In this document: piece by piece, positions 36,448 through 48,497 of the stretch
Layout: the number at the start of each line of letters is the position of its first letter
Position numbering within the stretch: the first letter of the stretch is position 1
Assembly (NCBI RefSeq): GCF_003231275.1
Contig: NZ_QKVL01000003.1
Location: 186,001 to 250,000 of the forward strand
Direction of reading: 5' to 3'
Length of the DNA: 64,000 bases
DNA from: Pseudomonas huaxiensis
GTDB lineage: Bacteria > Pseudomonadota > Gammaproteobacteria > Pseudomonadales > Pseudomonadaceae
The notes under the pieces: generated by a model
Database searches by the model: none
The model's input: the letters and a program-made list of their open reading frames with translations, nothing else
What the model was told of the DNA's origin: nothing
Translations under genes and position numbers: made by a program

Positions 36448-37209
36448 TCAGTAGAAAAGTCGGTATCCGACAAGGCCAACTGCTTCGTTGAACAGTTGGC
36501 CGCTTTGCCACATCACCTTGCTGTGCGGCAGCCAACCGCCGAACGGGTAGCCGTGATCAATGCCCATGAAGCCCACGGGCGCCGGCACCACGTCAAAGCC
36601 AGCCCGCTGGAAACTCCAGACCGACCGCTGCATGTGCCAGGCCTGCGTCACTACCACGACCCGCTTGACCCCTTGCGGCAACAGCATCGCGGCGCTCAGC
36701 TCGGCATTTTCCCAGGTGGTGCGGCTCTCTTCTTCAAGCCAGCGCACCGACACTCCGAAATCCCGCTGCATCGAATCGGCCATCAGCCGTGCTTCGCTGG
36801 GCGGCGATCCGTAGTGCAGACCGCCCGTGGCCAGTACCGGCAGGCCGGACGCCTTGGCCAGTTGTGCGGCGTAGCGCATGCGTTCGAGGGCCACGCCCGT
36901 TGGCTGGTCTTGCGAGCCCCAGGCCGGGTCGCCGCGCTCGCGCCCTGAGCCGAGGACAACGATGGCATCAGCACGCTCGGCCAGCGTTGCCCACTGATCC
37001 ATGCGCAGCGCCGGCACCGTTTCGATCTGGCTGGCCACATGCTGCATCACCACCGGAAGGCTCATCGCCAGCAGACCGCCGAATCCCGCGACGAAACACA
37101 AACGCGCCGTGCGCGGCCACGACCTGCGCAGCCACCAGCCGGCGATCAGCAGCACGAAGAAAATGCCCGGCGGCATCAACCATTGTTTGATGAAGAAACG
37201 AAACGGCAT
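36448..37209 (-). CDS. YdcF/ElyC-like DUF218 membrane protein
   Basis: This 253-residue protein has one or two N-terminal membrane helices and a DUF218 domain with the motifs VVLGSGRERGD, ATGGLHYGSPPSEA and VTQAWHMQRS. ElyC is linked to peptidoglycan and envelope homeostasis in E. coli, but assignment to ElyC rather than another DUF218 protein is tentative. It converges on lnt with three bases between. Confidence 0.8.
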   Translation of the reverse strand: MPFRFFIKQWLMPPGIFFVLLIAGWWLRRSWPRTARLCFVAGFGGLLAMSLPVVMQHVASQIETVPALRMDQWATLAERADAIVVLGSGRERGDPAWGSQDQPTGVALERMRYAAQLAKASGLPVLATGGLHYGSPPSEARLMADSMQRDFGVSVRWLEEESRTTWENAELSAAMLLPQGVKRVVVVTQAWHMQRSVWSFQRAGFDVVPAPVGFMGIDHGYPFGGWLPHSKVMWQSGQLFNEAVGLVGYRLFY

Positions 37210-37236
37210 CGGGCATCTCCCTGAAATGCGCGAAGC

Positions 37237-37416
37237 ATAAGCTTTGTACGAAATGTATTCGAGCGAAGGCCAGGCAAGGCGAAAATAGGCGAGGAACGGC
37301 CGGGGTCGCGCTCGACGTTGACTGGTTGTAAATGAGCATTCCGACCGGGCTCGCGCACGAGCCTATTTTCAACGCAGCCTGGCCGAGTTCGGATGCATTT
37401 CGTGCAGAGCGTAAGA
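37237..37416. repeat. 180-base imperfect palindrome
   Basis: The ends ATAAGCTTTGTACGAAATG and CATTTCGTGCAGAGCGTAAG are inverted relatives, and inner blocks GGCCAGGC...GAAAATAGGC recur in reverse as GCCTATTTTC...GCCTGGCC. The layout is that of a MITE-like intergenic repeat family known in P. fluorescens strains. No coding capacity. Confidence 0.65.
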
Positions 37417-37422
37417 GAAATC

Positions 37423-37451
37423 GGCGCCTGGAAACATTAACCAGGCGCCGT
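37423..37451 (-). terminator. Terminator of the 105-residue protein gene
   Basis: A perfect ten-base stem (CGGCGCCTGG / CCAGGCGCCG) with a nine-base loop is followed on the minus strand by ATTTCTCTTA. Confidence 0.6.
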
Positions 37452-37509
37452 ATCGGAGAAAAGAATGTTGCGGTGGCGCACTCCAGACTGCGCCGTGACA
37501 GGTCGAACG

Positions 37510-37827
37510 TTATTTGCGTTGCAGCGCTCGGGATTTGAGCGCTGCGGTGGAACGTGCCTTGTCCTTGAGCCAGATGACCCGACCCGAAGGGGGCGCTTCC
37601 ATTGAGGGTACAACGCCGGAAACTTTTTGCCCGCGTGCCGGCGCGGACTCGAGATAGGCTTTGATAACGTCGAACTCGGCGCTGCTCAAACCACGCAGTT
37701 CCAGTTCGTCGGGCATTTCATCGCGTAATCGAACCGAGGTCCGGGCCACATCCAGGGCCAGTCCCAGACGGTCGATCAGTCGTTCGTAAAGCTCCGGCTT
37801 CAATGCTTGTAGCTGCGAATCTCCCAT
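37510..37827 (-). CDS. Uncharacterised 105-residue protein
   Basis: A clear ribosome site (GAGGTGA) precedes the ATG and a terminator follows the stop, which supports a real single-gene unit. The product is soluble, with a helical N-terminal half (LYERLIDRLGLALDVARTSV) and a basic tail (residues 85-105). I recognise no family. Confidence 0.7.
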   Translation of the reverse strand: MGDSQLQALKPELYERLIDRLGLALDVARTSVRLRDEMPDELELRGLSSAEFDVIKAYLESAPARGQKVSGVVPSMEAPPSGRVIWLKDKARSTAALKSRALQRK

Positions 37828-37877
37828 CCGTTCACCTCATCGAAGATAAAATTCATCTCCCCCAGACATGAGCTTAG

Positions 37878-40673
<2,796 letters not shown>

Positions 40674-40739
40674 CAGGACCGGGCGCCCCGGCGGGCGCCC
40701 GCACAGACAAGGCCCACAAGGTTTCAAGGGAGCAACAAG

Positions 40740-41345
40740 ATGATCAAACGCAATTTGTTGGTAATAGGCCTGGCGGTAATGCTCAGCGCCTGCGGTTTCC
40801 AACTGCGTGGTACCGGGACCAACGAGCTGGCCATCAAGGAACTGGATGTGAGCGCCCGTAACGCTTACGGCGAAACGGTCACTCAACTGCGCGACGTGCT
40901 GAAGAACAGTGGCGTCAACGTTCATGCTGGCGCGCCGTTCAAACTGGTACTGACCAACGAAATCGAAAACCAGCGCGCCGCCAGCTACGCCGGCTCCGCA
41001 CGCTCGGTGGAATACGAGCTGAGCACCGAACTGTCCTACGAGATCCAGGGCCAGAACAACACGCAGTTGCTTGCCGACAAGCTGGAAGTCCGCAAGATCT
41101 ACGTGCATGACGGCAACAACATCACTGGCTCCGGCCAGGAAGCCGGCCAGATCCGCAAGGAAATGCGTCGCGACCTGGTACAGAACATGGTGCTGCGCCT
41201 GCAACTGCTGACCCCGGCCCAGCTCGACGAGCTGCAAGCCAAGGCCGACGAACGCGCCCGGGCAGAAGCCGAGGCACTGGAAGCGGCCCGCCGCGCCCAG
41301 GCAGCCCAACCCCAGCAATCGCCGCTGGAAATCCCGGCCCGCTGA
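40740..41345 (+). CDS. lptE: LPS-assembly lipoprotein LptE
   Basis: A 201-residue lipoprotein with lipobox LSAC|G and the LptE opening GFQLRGTG. It plugs the LptD barrel and helps place lipopolysaccharide in the outer leaflet. GGGAG lies before the ATG. The last 40 residues are an Ala/Gln-rich helical tail longer than in E. coli LptE. Confidence 0.92.
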   Translation: MIKRNLLVIGLAVMLSACGFQLRGTGTNELAIKELDVSARNAYGETVTQLRDVLKNSGVNVHAGAPFKLVLTNEIENQRAASYAGSARSVEYELSTELSYEIQGQNNTQLLADKLEVRKIYVHDGNNITGSGQEAGQIRKEMRRDLVQNMVLRLQLLTPAQLDELQAKADERARAEAEALEAARRAQAAQPQQSPLEIPAR

Positions 41346-41352
41346 GGCTGAA

Positions 41353-41381
41353 CGGGGCGCTTCGGCGCCCCGACTTCTTTT
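41353..41381 (+). terminator. UUCG hairpin directly before holA
   Basis: CGGGGCGC-TTCG-GCGCCCCG followed by ACTTCTTTT has all parts of an intrinsic terminator, yet its T-run abuts the holA ATG. It may reduce read-through from leuS-lptE into holA. Confidence 0.65.
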
Positions 41382-42419
41382 ATGAAACTTGCTCCCGCCC
41401 AGCTCAACAAGCACCTGCAAGGCGCACTCGCCCCGGTTTATGTGGTCAGCGGCGATGATCCGCTGCTGTGCCAGGAAGCCGCCGACGCCATTCGCCTGGC
41501 TGCGCGCCAGCAGGGCTTCGATGAGCGTCAGGTATTCAGCGCCGATGCCAACTTCGACTGGGGCACCCTGCTCCAGGCAGGTGCCAGCCTCTCGCTGTTC
41601 GCTCAGAAACGCGTGCTGGAACTGCGCCTGCCCTCCGGCAAACCCGGCGACAAGGGCGCTGCGGCGCTGATCGAATATTGCTCACGCCCCGCCGAAGACA
41701 CCCTTCTGCTGATCAGCCTGCCCAAGCTCGACGGCAGTGCGCAGAAAACCAAGTGGGGCAAGGCGCTGGTCGAGGGACCACAGGTACAGTTCCTCCAGAT
41801 CTGGCCGGTCGACACCCAGCAACTGCCGCAATGGATCAACCAGCGCCTGGCCCAGGCCGGGTTGGCGGCGCAGCGTGATGCGGTGGAACTGATTGCCGCA
41901 CGGGTCGAAGGCAACTTGCTGGCCGCCGCCCAGGAAATCGAAAAGCTCAAGCTGCTCGCCGACGGCAACACCATCACCGTGGAAACGGTACAGGGTGCGG
42001 TCGCCGACAGCGCGCGCTTCGACGTCTTTGGCCTGGTCGACGCCATTCTCAATGGCGAAGCCGCCCACGCGCTGCGCATGCTCGAAGGCCTGCGCGGCGA
42101 AGGCGTCGAGCCGCCGGTGATTCTCTGGGCCCTGGCCCGGGAACTGCGGGTACTCACCGGTCTGGCCCAGCAGTACAGCCAGGGCGTGCCACTGGACAAA
42201 GCCTTCAGCCAGGCTCGTCCGCCGGTCTGGGACAAGCGCAAGCCACTGATGAGCAAGGCACTGCAACGCCATTCAGCGCAGCGCTGGGGCCAACTGCTGT
42301 TTGACGCCCAGCGCATCGACGCGCAAATCAAGGGCCAGGCCCAAGGCTCGCCATGGACCAGCCTGACCCGCCTTTCGCTGCTGATGGCCGGGCAGCGCCT
42401 GAGCCTGCCGGCGGAATAA
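41382..42419 (+). CDS. holA: DNA polymerase III delta subunit
   Basis: HolA, 345 residues, with the family N-terminus MKLAPAQLNKHLQG and VYVVSGDDPLLCQEAAD. It opens the beta clamp for loading at replication forks. No ribosome site separates it from the hairpin upstream, so its translation start is unusual. Confidence 0.94.
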   Translation: MKLAPAQLNKHLQGALAPVYVVSGDDPLLCQEAADAIRLAARQQGFDERQVFSADANFDWGTLLQAGASLSLFAQKRVLELRLPSGKPGDKGAAALIEYCSRPAEDTLLLISLPKLDGSAQKTKWGKALVEGPQVQFLQIWPVDTQQLPQWINQRLAQAGLAAQRDAVELIAARVEGNLLAAAQEIEKLKLLADGNTITVETVQGAVADSARFDVFGLVDAILNGEAAHALRMLEGLRGEGVEPPVILWALARELRVLTGLAQQYSQGVPLDKAFSQARPPVWDKRKPLMSKALQRHSAQRWGQLLFDAQRIDAQIKGQAQGSPWTSLTRLSLLMAGQRLSLPAE

Positions 42420-42505
42420 CTGCCAGGATCGTGACCGACGGCCTTGCGACCGACGCGTGACAGCCCTATAGTTCGCGCCGAATCCACCCAGGCAGGACCT
42501 CCTCC

Positions 42506-42670
42506 ATGAGCAAGAAACCGGCAAAATCCCGGCCGAACAAGGCCAAATCCATCATTGCCCAACCCCTGTTCCGCAGCCGCCAGGAACAACCGGAAAAGGG
42601 CAAAGGCAGCTACCGCCGCGAAGCCTTCCAATCGAGAGATTGGGAGGCTTCTTGCTTTAAGGCCGCATGA
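42506..42670 (+). CDS. arfA: Alternative ribosome-rescue factor ArfA
   Basis: This 54-residue basic protein has the ArfA core: PLFRSRQE, KGKGSYRR and a WEA motif near residue 46. ArfA brings release factor 2 to ribosomes stalled on mRNAs without a stop codon, backing up tmRNA. AGGA lies before the ATG. An intrinsic terminator is placed inside the last third of the gene, upstream of the stop codon, as in other proteobacterial arfA genes whose own mRNA is non-stop. Confidence 0.9.
   Translation: MSKKPAKSRPNKAKSIIAQPLFRSRQEQPEKGKGSYRREAFQSRDWEASCFKAA
42621..42659 (+). terminator. Terminator inside arfA
   Basis: AAGCCTTCCAATC and GATTGGGAGGCTT pair over 13 positions (one T-G wobble) around a GAGA loop, followed by CTTGCTTT. 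Transcripts ending here lack the TGA at 42668, making the product a substrate of tmRNA tagging. Confidence 0.8.
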
Positions 42671-42731
42671 AGGCAGGAAATCCACAGGCATGATATGGTC
42701 GTCACCTGACCCGTATTACCTGGATTTGTGC

Positions 42732-44042
42732 ATGCCCTTCCGCCTTTCCCGTCGCTGGCAACTCCGCCATCTGACCGCTGCTTTCAGCCTCATCCTGCTC
42801 GTTGCCTGCGCCGAGCACCCGACCGCCGCCGATGCCCTGCCCATCGCGCCAGTCCAGCCGGCCCCGGTTCTTGTCCAGCCCACGCCATCCGCCGATATCG
42901 AAGTCCAGCCGCAGCAAACGTTCGCCGAGTGGCAAGTCAGTTTCCGTCAGCAGGCGCTGCAGGCCGGCGTATCGCCAAGCCTGTTCGACCGCGCCTTTGC
43001 CGGCATCACCCCGGACATGGATGTGATCAAGGCCGACCGTAGCCAGCCGGAGTTCAGCCGCCCGGTATGGGAATACCTTGATGGTGCGCTGTCGCCGCTA
43101 CGGGTGCGCAACGGCAAGGCATTGCTGACGCAGAACAGCGAACTGCTGAGCCGCATCGAACAACGCTACGGTGTGGAACGCAATGTGCTGGTGTCCGTCT
43201 GGGGCATGGAAAGCAATTTCGGCCAGTTCCAGGGCAACAAATCGGTGATCCGTTCCCTCGCGACCCTGGCCTATGAAGGCCGTCGCCCGGCGTTCGCCCA
43301 GGCGCAGCTGCTAGCAGCGCTGAAGATCCTGCAGAACGGCGATATCGCTCCCGAAGCCATGCGCGGCTCCTGGGCCGGCGCCATGGGCCAGACACAGTTC
43401 ATCCCCACCACCTACGACACCCATGCCGTGGACTTCGACGGTGATGGCCGCCGCGACATCTGGAACAGTTCCGCCGACGCCCTTGCCTCAACCGCCCACT
43501 ACCTGCAAAGCTCAGGCTGGAAACGTGGTGAGCCTTGGGGCTTCGAGGTCGAGCTGGCACCGGGCTTCGACTATTGGCTGGCTGACGGCACCCAACGCAA
43601 AACCGTTGCCGAGTGGCTGCGCCTGGGTCTGAAACTGCCAGCCGGTGCTCGCGTTCCGGCCGGCAGCGAGCAACTCTCCGCCGCCCTGATATTGCCTGCG
43701 GGCTACCGTGGTCCGGCGTTCCTGGTGCTCGACAACTTCCGCGCGATCCTCAAGTACAACAACTCGTCGTCTTACGCCTTGGCCGTCAGCCTGCTGAACG
43801 AGCGCTTCGACGGCGCCGGTTACATCCGCGGTGCCTGGCCCAAGGACGATCTGCCGTTGAGCCGCAGCGAGCGCATCGAGCTGCAGGACCGGCTCAATGC
43901 CACCGGGCATGAGGCCGGCACGGCGGACGGCATCATCGGCGCCAATACCCGCAAAGCGATTCGCAATGCCCAACAGACCTTGGGCTGGCCGGCGGACGGG
44001 TATCCGACACACAAGTTGCTGGATAGCCTGCGCGCGCGCTGA
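42732..44042 (+). CDS. Lytic murein transglycosylase, SltB3-like
   Basis: A 436-residue lipoprotein (lipobox LLVAC) of the MltB family, catalytic Glu in VWGMESNFGQFQG, followed by a C-terminal peptidoglycan-binding domain (GTADGIIGANTRKAIRNAQ). It cleaves peptidoglycan with 1,6-anhydro ring formation. P. aeruginosa has SltB3 in the same position after holA. An ATG 14 codons upstream with AGGA ahead is an alternative start. Confidence 0.88.
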   Translation: MPFRLSRRWQLRHLTAAFSLILLVACAEHPTAADALPIAPVQPAPVLVQPTPSADIEVQPQQTFAEWQVSFRQQALQAGVSPSLFDRAFAGITPDMDVIKADRSQPEFSRPVWEYLDGALSPLRVRNGKALLTQNSELLSRIEQRYGVERNVLVSVWGMESNFGQFQGNKSVIRSLATLAYEGRRPAFAQAQLLAALKILQNGDIAPEAMRGSWAGAMGQTQFIPTTYDTHAVDFDGDGRRDIWNSSADALASTAHYLQSSGWKRGEPWGFEVELAPGFDYWLADGTQRKTVAEWLRLGLKLPAGARVPAGSEQLSAALILPAGYRGPAFLVLDNFRAILKYNNSSSYALAVSLLNERFDGAGYIRGAWPKDDLPLSRSERIELQDRLNATGHEAGTADGIIGANTRKAIRNAQQTLGWPADGYPTHKLLDSLRAR

Positions 44043-44051
44043 CGCACGCGC

Positions 44052-44142
44052 GAGCTGCAAGTTTCGAGCTGCAAGCGACAAGCAGAAGCAGCTCGCGGCA
44101 CTACGCCCATCCTCTTGCAGCTTGAGGCTTGTAACTTGAAAC
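44052..44142. repeat. Decayed inverted repeat (gagctgcaag family)
   Basis: GAGCTGCAAGTTTCGAGCTG at the left is mirrored by CTTGCAGCTTGAGGCTTG at the right, giving an imperfect palindrome just before the shared terminator. Similar units are common in Pseudomonas intergenic DNA. Confidence 0.55.
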
Positions 44143-44143
44143 T

Positions 44144-44182
44144 AAAAAGCCCCCGCACCTTCTCAGGTGCGGGGGCTTTTTT
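44144..44182. terminator. Bidirectional terminator
   Basis: AAAAAGCCCCCGCACCT and its complement AGGTGCGGGGGCTTTTTT flank a short loop between the convergent transglycosylase and lipA genes, with A and T runs on both sides. Confidence 0.9.
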
Positions 44183-44193
44183 ACAGGCCGGGA

Positions 44194-45192
44194 TCAGAGC
44201 TTGATCTTGGCCTCATGCGCCTGCTGGTCGGCGTGGTACGAGGAACGTACCAGCGGACCGGAAGCGACGTTCTTGAAGCCCATCTTGTAACCTTCCTCGG
44301 CGAACCAGGCGAAGGTGTCCGGGTGGACGAAGCGCTGCACCGGCAGGTGGCTACGGGACGGTTGCAGGTACTGGCCGAGGGTCAGCATGTCGATGTTGTG
44401 CTCGCGCATGCGGTGCATGACTTCGATCACTTCGTCATCGGTCTCGCCCAGGCCAAGCATCAGGCCAGACTTGGTCGGTACGTGCGGCACCAGTTCCTTG
44501 AACTTCTCCAGCAGGGTCAGCGACCACTGGTAGTCCGAGCCCGGACGCGCGGCCTTGTACAGACGCGGCACGGTTTCCAGGTTGTGGTTGAACACATCCG
44601 GCGGCTCCTGGGCGGTGATCGCCAGGGCCACATCCATACGACCACGGTAGTCCGGAACGAGGGTTTCCAGTTGGACACCCGGGGACAGTGCGCGAATCTC
44701 GCGGATGCAATCGGCGAAGTGCTGGGCACCGCCATCACGCAGGTCGTCACGGTCCACCGAGGTGATGACCACGTACTTCAGGCGCAGGTCGGCGATGGCT
44801 ACCGCCAGGTTCTTCGGCTCGTCGGCGTCCAGCGCCTTGGGGCGGCCATGGCCGACGTCGCAGAACGGGCAGCGACGGGTGCAGATGTCACCCATGATCA
44901 TGAAGGTCGCGGTACCGCCGGAGAAGCACTCGCCCAGGTTCGGGCAGGATGCCTCTTCGCAAACGCTGTGCAGCTTGTGTTTGCGCAGCAGTTGCTTGAT
45001 GCGATCGATCTCCGGAGAAATCGGGATGCGCACGCGGATCCAGTCGGGTTTCTTCGGCAGTTCGTCAGTGGGGATGATCTTTACCGGGATACGCGCAACC
45101 TTCTCGGCGCCACGCAGTTTCACACCGGCTTCAACCTTCGGCCGAGGGGCCGGGGTCACGGTGCTTTGCACCAGTTCTTGCACAATAGTCAT
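44194..45192 (-). CDS. lipA: Lipoyl synthase
   Basis: LipA (332 residues) shows both iron-sulphur clusters: the auxiliary set in [12 protein letters not shown] and the radical-SAM set in CTRRCPFCD. It inserts sulphur into octanoyl groups on 2-oxoacid dehydrogenases. lipB lies two bases upstream in the same operon. Confidence 0.96.
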   Translation of the reverse strand: MTIVQELVQSTVTPAPRPKVEAGVKLRGAEKVARIPVKIIPTDELPKKPDWIRVRIPISPEIDRIKQLLRKHKLHSVCEEASCPNLGECFSGGTATFMIMGDICTRRCPFCDVGHGRPKALDADEPKNLAVAIADLRLKYVVITSVDRDDLRDGGAQHFADCIREIRALSPGVQLETLVPDYRGRMDVALAITAQEPPDVFNHNLETVPRLYKAARPGSDYQWSLTLLEKFKELVPHVPTKSGLMLGLGETDDEVIEVMHRMREHNIDMLTLGQYLQPSRSHLPVQRFVHPDTFAWFAEEGYKMGFKNVASGPLVRSSYHADQQAHEAKIKL

Positions 45193-45194
45193 TT

Positions 45195-45845
45195 TCAGTC
45201 GATTCCGCCCGCAAGGGTCGTCTGCTCAGCATAATCGAGGTGCTTGACCAGCTGTCCGCGCAGCCTTGCCCTGACCTCGGAGAGTTCGATCGGGCCTGCC
45301 TGGTCGCGTAGCTGGGTCATTGCCAGCCCGGCATACCCGCAGGGATTAATTCGGCGGAATGGCGCAAGGTCCATGTCCACATTCAAGGCAAGGCCATGGA
45401 AAGAGCAGCCATTGCGGATTCGCAGGCCGAGGGACGCGATCTTCGCGCCATCGACATAAACACCCGGCGCATCGGGCTTGGCCGCAGCCTCGACACCGTA
45501 GCTGGCGAGCAACTCGACCAGGCAGCGCTCGATACGCGTCACCAGATCGCGAACACCAAAGCCCAGACGACGCACGTCGAGCAGGAGGTAGGCCACCAGT
45601 TGACCTGGGCCGTGGTAGGTCACCTGGCCACCGCGATCGGTCTGAACCACCGGGATATCGCCCGGTACCAGCAAGTGCTCGGCCTTGCCGGCCTGGCCCT
45701 GGGTGAAGACCGACGGGTGCTCGACCAGCCAGACTTCGTCGCCGCTACCCGGCTGACGCTGGTCGGTGAACCGGCGCATGGCTTCCAGCACCGGTTCGTA
45801 AGGCAGCAGGCCGAGGTCGCGAAAGCCGAGGCTGGCGGACATCAA
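45195..45845 (-). CDS. lipB: Octanoyltransferase
   Basis: LipB (216 residues) has [15 protein letters not shown] and the lysine/cysteine pair in [17 protein letters not shown] and [12 protein letters not shown]. It moves octanoate from ACP to lipoyl domains, the step before LipA. It overlaps ybeD by four bases. Confidence 0.95.
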   Translation of the reverse strand: MMSASLGFRDLGLLPYEPVLEAMRRFTDQRQPGSGDEVWLVEHPSVFTQGQAGKAEHLLVPGDIPVVQTDRGGQVTYHGPGQLVAYLLLDVRRLGFGVRDLVTRIERCLVELLASYGVEAAAKPDAPGVYVDGAKIASLGLRIRNGCSFHGLALNVDMDLAPFRRINPCGYAGLAMTQLRDQAGPIELSEVRARLRGQLVKHLDYAEQTTLAGGID

Positions 45846-46117
45846 AGCACCATTTTTACGATACCGGTGGCACGCAGGGCACTGTTGATGTCGTGCAATT
45901 GGTCTTCACCGGTAGCGATGATGTGCAGTTGCACGGTGGTGTATTTGCCTTCCTTGCTCTGGCGCTCAGCAAGCGTGGTCATATCGACCTCGGCGTATTT
46001 CTTGAGAACTTCGATCACGGTGTCCTTGAAGTGGACCACGGTGTCGCCAATTACCTTGATCGGGTAATCCGCGCAGGGGAATTCGATTTTTGGCGCTTTG
46101 ACGTCAGCTTGAGTCAT
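45842..46117 (-). CDS. ybeD: YbeD family (DUF493) protein
   Basis: Ninety-one residues with the ACT-like DUF493 fold ([15 protein letters not shown] at the start, [14 protein letters not shown] in the middle). The start with MTQADVK is chosen over a longer frame. It is always near lipB and is thought to be regulatory; no reaction is known. Confidence 0.9.
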   Translation of the reverse strand: MTQADVKAPKIEFPCADYPIKVIGDTVVHFKDTVIEVLKKYAEVDMTTLAERQSKEGKYTTVQLHIIATGEDQLHDINSALRATGIVKMVL

Positions 46118-46191
46118 GGCAGTACCGGCCTCGTAAGCCGTGGCAACAACAATGCCCCTGCATGGTGGCAGGGGCATGGCAGGTCACGATA

Positions 46192-47352
46192 TCAGTTGAA
46201 CAACCCGTAGAAGAACAGACGAATGCTATCCCACACCCGGCGGAAGAAACCACCTTCCTCGACGCCGTCCAGCGCGATCAGGTCGGCGCTGTGAACAACG
46301 TTGTCATCCAGTTTGACTTCGACTTTACCGATCACGTCACCTTTGGCGATCGGTGCAACCAGTTGCGGGTTCATGGTCATGCTGGCGGCCAGTTTCTTCA
46401 ATTGGCCTTTAGGCAACGTCATGGTCAGATCTTCGGCCAGACCGGCCTTGATCTGGCTGCTGGTGCCCTTCCAGACCTGGGCCTGAGCCAGCTCGGTGCC
46501 TTTCTGGTAGAAGGTCTGGGTTTCGAAGAAGCGGAAACCATAGGTCAGCAGCTTCTGGGTCTCGGCGGCGCGGGACTGTTCGCTGTTGGTACCGAATACC
46601 ACGGCGATCAGGCGCATGCCGTCACGAACGGCGGACGACACCATGCAGTAGCCGGCTTCGTCGGTGTGGCCGGTCTTCAGGCCATCGACGGTCTTGTCAC
46701 GCCACAGCAGCAGGTTGCGGTTGGGCTGCTTGATGTTGTTCCAGAAGAACTCTTTCTGCGAGTAGATCGCGTAGTGAGCCGGGTCTTCGTGGATGATCGC
46801 GCGAGCCAGCACGGCCATGTCGTGCGCCGAGGAGTAATGCTCCGGGTGCGGCAGGCCAGTCGGGTTCATGAAGTGGCTGTTGCTCATGCCGAGGTCGCCG
46901 GCGGTCTTGTTCATCATGTCGGCGAAGGCGTCTTCGCTGCCGGCGATGTGCTCGGCCAGCGCCACGCTGGCATCGTTACCCGACTGGATGATGATCCCGT
47001 GCAGCAGATCGCTGACGGTGACCTGGGTGCCGACCTTGATGAACATCCGCGAACCACCGGTGCGCCAGGCGTTTTCGCTGACGGTTACCGGGTCGCTCTC
47101 GCCGATCTGCCCGCGACGGATATCCAGGGTCGCGATGTAGGCGGTCATCAACTTGGTCAGGCTCGCCGGAGGCAGACGCTGGTCGCCATTGTTCTCGACC
47201 AGGATGTTGCCGCTGGAGGCTTCCATGAGCACGTAGGACTTGGCTGCCAGTTGCGGCGGCGACGGCATCATCTGCTCTGCCGCAAACGCGGCAGGGGTGA
47301 TCATCAGCGGAACAAGCAGGCAAAGGCGTTTGGCAAAGGTGGTGATGTTCAT
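46192..47352 (-). CDS. dacC: D-alanyl-D-alanine carboxypeptidase (PBP5/6 type)
   Basis: The 386-residue protein has a signal peptide (AAFA), the three penicillin-binding motifs SLTKLM, SGN and KTG, and a C-terminal amphipathic helix (RVWDSIRLFFYGLF) that anchors it to the membrane. It trims the terminal D-Ala from peptidoglycan stems. Named dacC in P. aeruginosa at this position; dacA is used in other species. Confidence 0.93.
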   Translation of the reverse strand: MNITTFAKRLCLLVPLMITPAAFAAEQMMPSPPQLAAKSYVLMEASSGNILVENNGDQRLPPASLTKLMTAYIATLDIRRGQIGESDPVTVSENAWRTGGSRMFIKVGTQVTVSDLLHGIIIQSGNDASVALAEHIAGSEDAFADMMNKTAGDLGMSNSHFMNPTGLPHPEHYSSAHDMAVLARAIIHEDPAHYAIYSQKEFFWNNIKQPNRNLLLWRDKTVDGLKTGHTDEAGYCMVSSAVRDGMRLIAVVFGTNSEQSRAAETQKLLTYGFRFFETQTFYQKGTELAQAQVWKGTSSQIKAGLAEDLTMTLPKGQLKKLAASMTMNPQLVAPIAKGDVIGKVEVKLDDNVVHSADLIALDGVEEGGFFRRVWDSIRLFFYGLFN

Positions 47353-47498
47353 CCGTCTCTCGAAATGGCTTATGGGCTCATGCCCTGAAGGGCAAAGTTA
47401 CAAAAGGCGCTGCGACAAACCGCCGCGCCTGCGAGCAAAACCGCCATTGTACATGGCTGTTCGGCCCGGCTACATGACAAACCGACCAGTCCCCCCGG

Positions 47499-48497
47499 TC
47501 AGTCCGCCGTGACTACTTTCGCCTGTCCCAGGTTGGCCAGGCGTACGCTGTCCTGCGTCTGCTGGACCTCGCCCTGACTGCGGATCGGCCCCAGGCGCAC
47601 GCGGTGCAGGGTCTGCTGGTTGCGCACGATGGAACTGATGAATACCGGCGCGCTGACCATGCCGCTCAACTTGGAGCGTAGCAACTCGGCGGCGTCCGGG
47701 TTGGCGAATGCGCCAACCTGCAGGAACGTGCCGCCATTGGCCGGCACGCTGTTGCTGGCGACCTGCACCGGCAGGACTGCTGCCGCGTGCTGCTGTGGCG
47801 GTGGCGTCCACTGTTCGACGGTGCCGGTGCTGGCCGCAATCGGCTTGGCCTGGGCCACTTGCGGCTGGTCGAGTACCAACGGCGCCGGACGACCCTTCTG
47901 GGCCCACCATTGCTGAGGATCAATGCCCTCGACGCGAACCCGCGCGGTGCCGGTTTCGGCGTAACCGAGCTTCTTCGCCGCCGCATAGGACAGGTCGATG
48001 ATCCGGTCGGAATAGAACGGGCCGCGGTCGTTTACCCGCAGGATCACGCTGCGGTTGTTGTCCAGGTTGGTCACCTTGACGTAGGCCGGCAGCGGCAGGG
48101 TCTTGTGCGCCGCAGTCATGGCATAGAGGTCATAGACCTCGCCGTTGGCGGTGTTCTGCCCGTGGAACTTGGTGCCGTACCAGGACGCGGTGCCCTGGGC
48201 GACATAGTTGCGCGAGTCGGGGATCGGGAAGTAGGTCTTGCCCAGTACGGTGTAAGGGTTGGCCTTGTAGTTACCGGTGTGCACGGTTGGCGTGGCATCC
48301 GGGATCTTCGAGACATCGACGTCCCACCACGGCGCGCCGTCCTTGTGGGCCCGGTTGATGTCCAGCCCGGGCTTGGCGCGTACCACATTGCCGCTGCTGC
48401 TCTGGGTCGGGCGGCTGGAAGAACAACTGACCAGCACCAGGCCGAGAGCCGCGCAGCCCAGCAGTTTCAGCGATGTAGCAGAGAACAGTATGCGCAT
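47499..48497 (-). CDS. rlpA: Septal lytic transglycosylase RlpA
   Basis: A 332-residue lipoprotein (lipobox LVSC) with a double-psi barrel (GTASWYGTKFHGQNTANGE ... RVNDRGPF) and a C-terminal SPOR domain (about 255-330) that binds denuded septal glycans. In P. aeruginosa RlpA cleaves naked glycan strands at division. Its start overlaps the upstream transglycosylase stop (TAATG). Confidence 0.93.
   Translation of the reverse strand: MRILFSATSLKLLGCAALGLVLVSCSSSRPTQSSSGNVVRAKPGLDINRAHKDGAPWWDVDVSKIPDATPTVHTGNYKANPYTVLGKTYFPIPDSRNYVAQGTASWYGTKFHGQNTANGEVYDLYAMTAAHKTLPLPAYVKVTNLDNNRSVILRVNDRGPFYSDRIIDLSYAAAKKLGYAETGTARVRVEGIDPQQWWAQKGRPAPLVLDQPQVAQAKPIAASTGTVEQWTPPPQQHAAAVLPVQVASNSVPANGGTFLQVGAFANPDAAELLRSKLSGMVSAPVFISSIVRNQQTLHRVRLGPIRSQGEVQQTQDSVRLANLGQAKVVTAD

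Larger units (their letters stand above)
37210..37509. other. Gap with large palindromic repeat
   Basis: Apart from the repeat at 37237-37416 and the terminator at 37423-37451 nothing further is seen. Confidence 0.7.
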
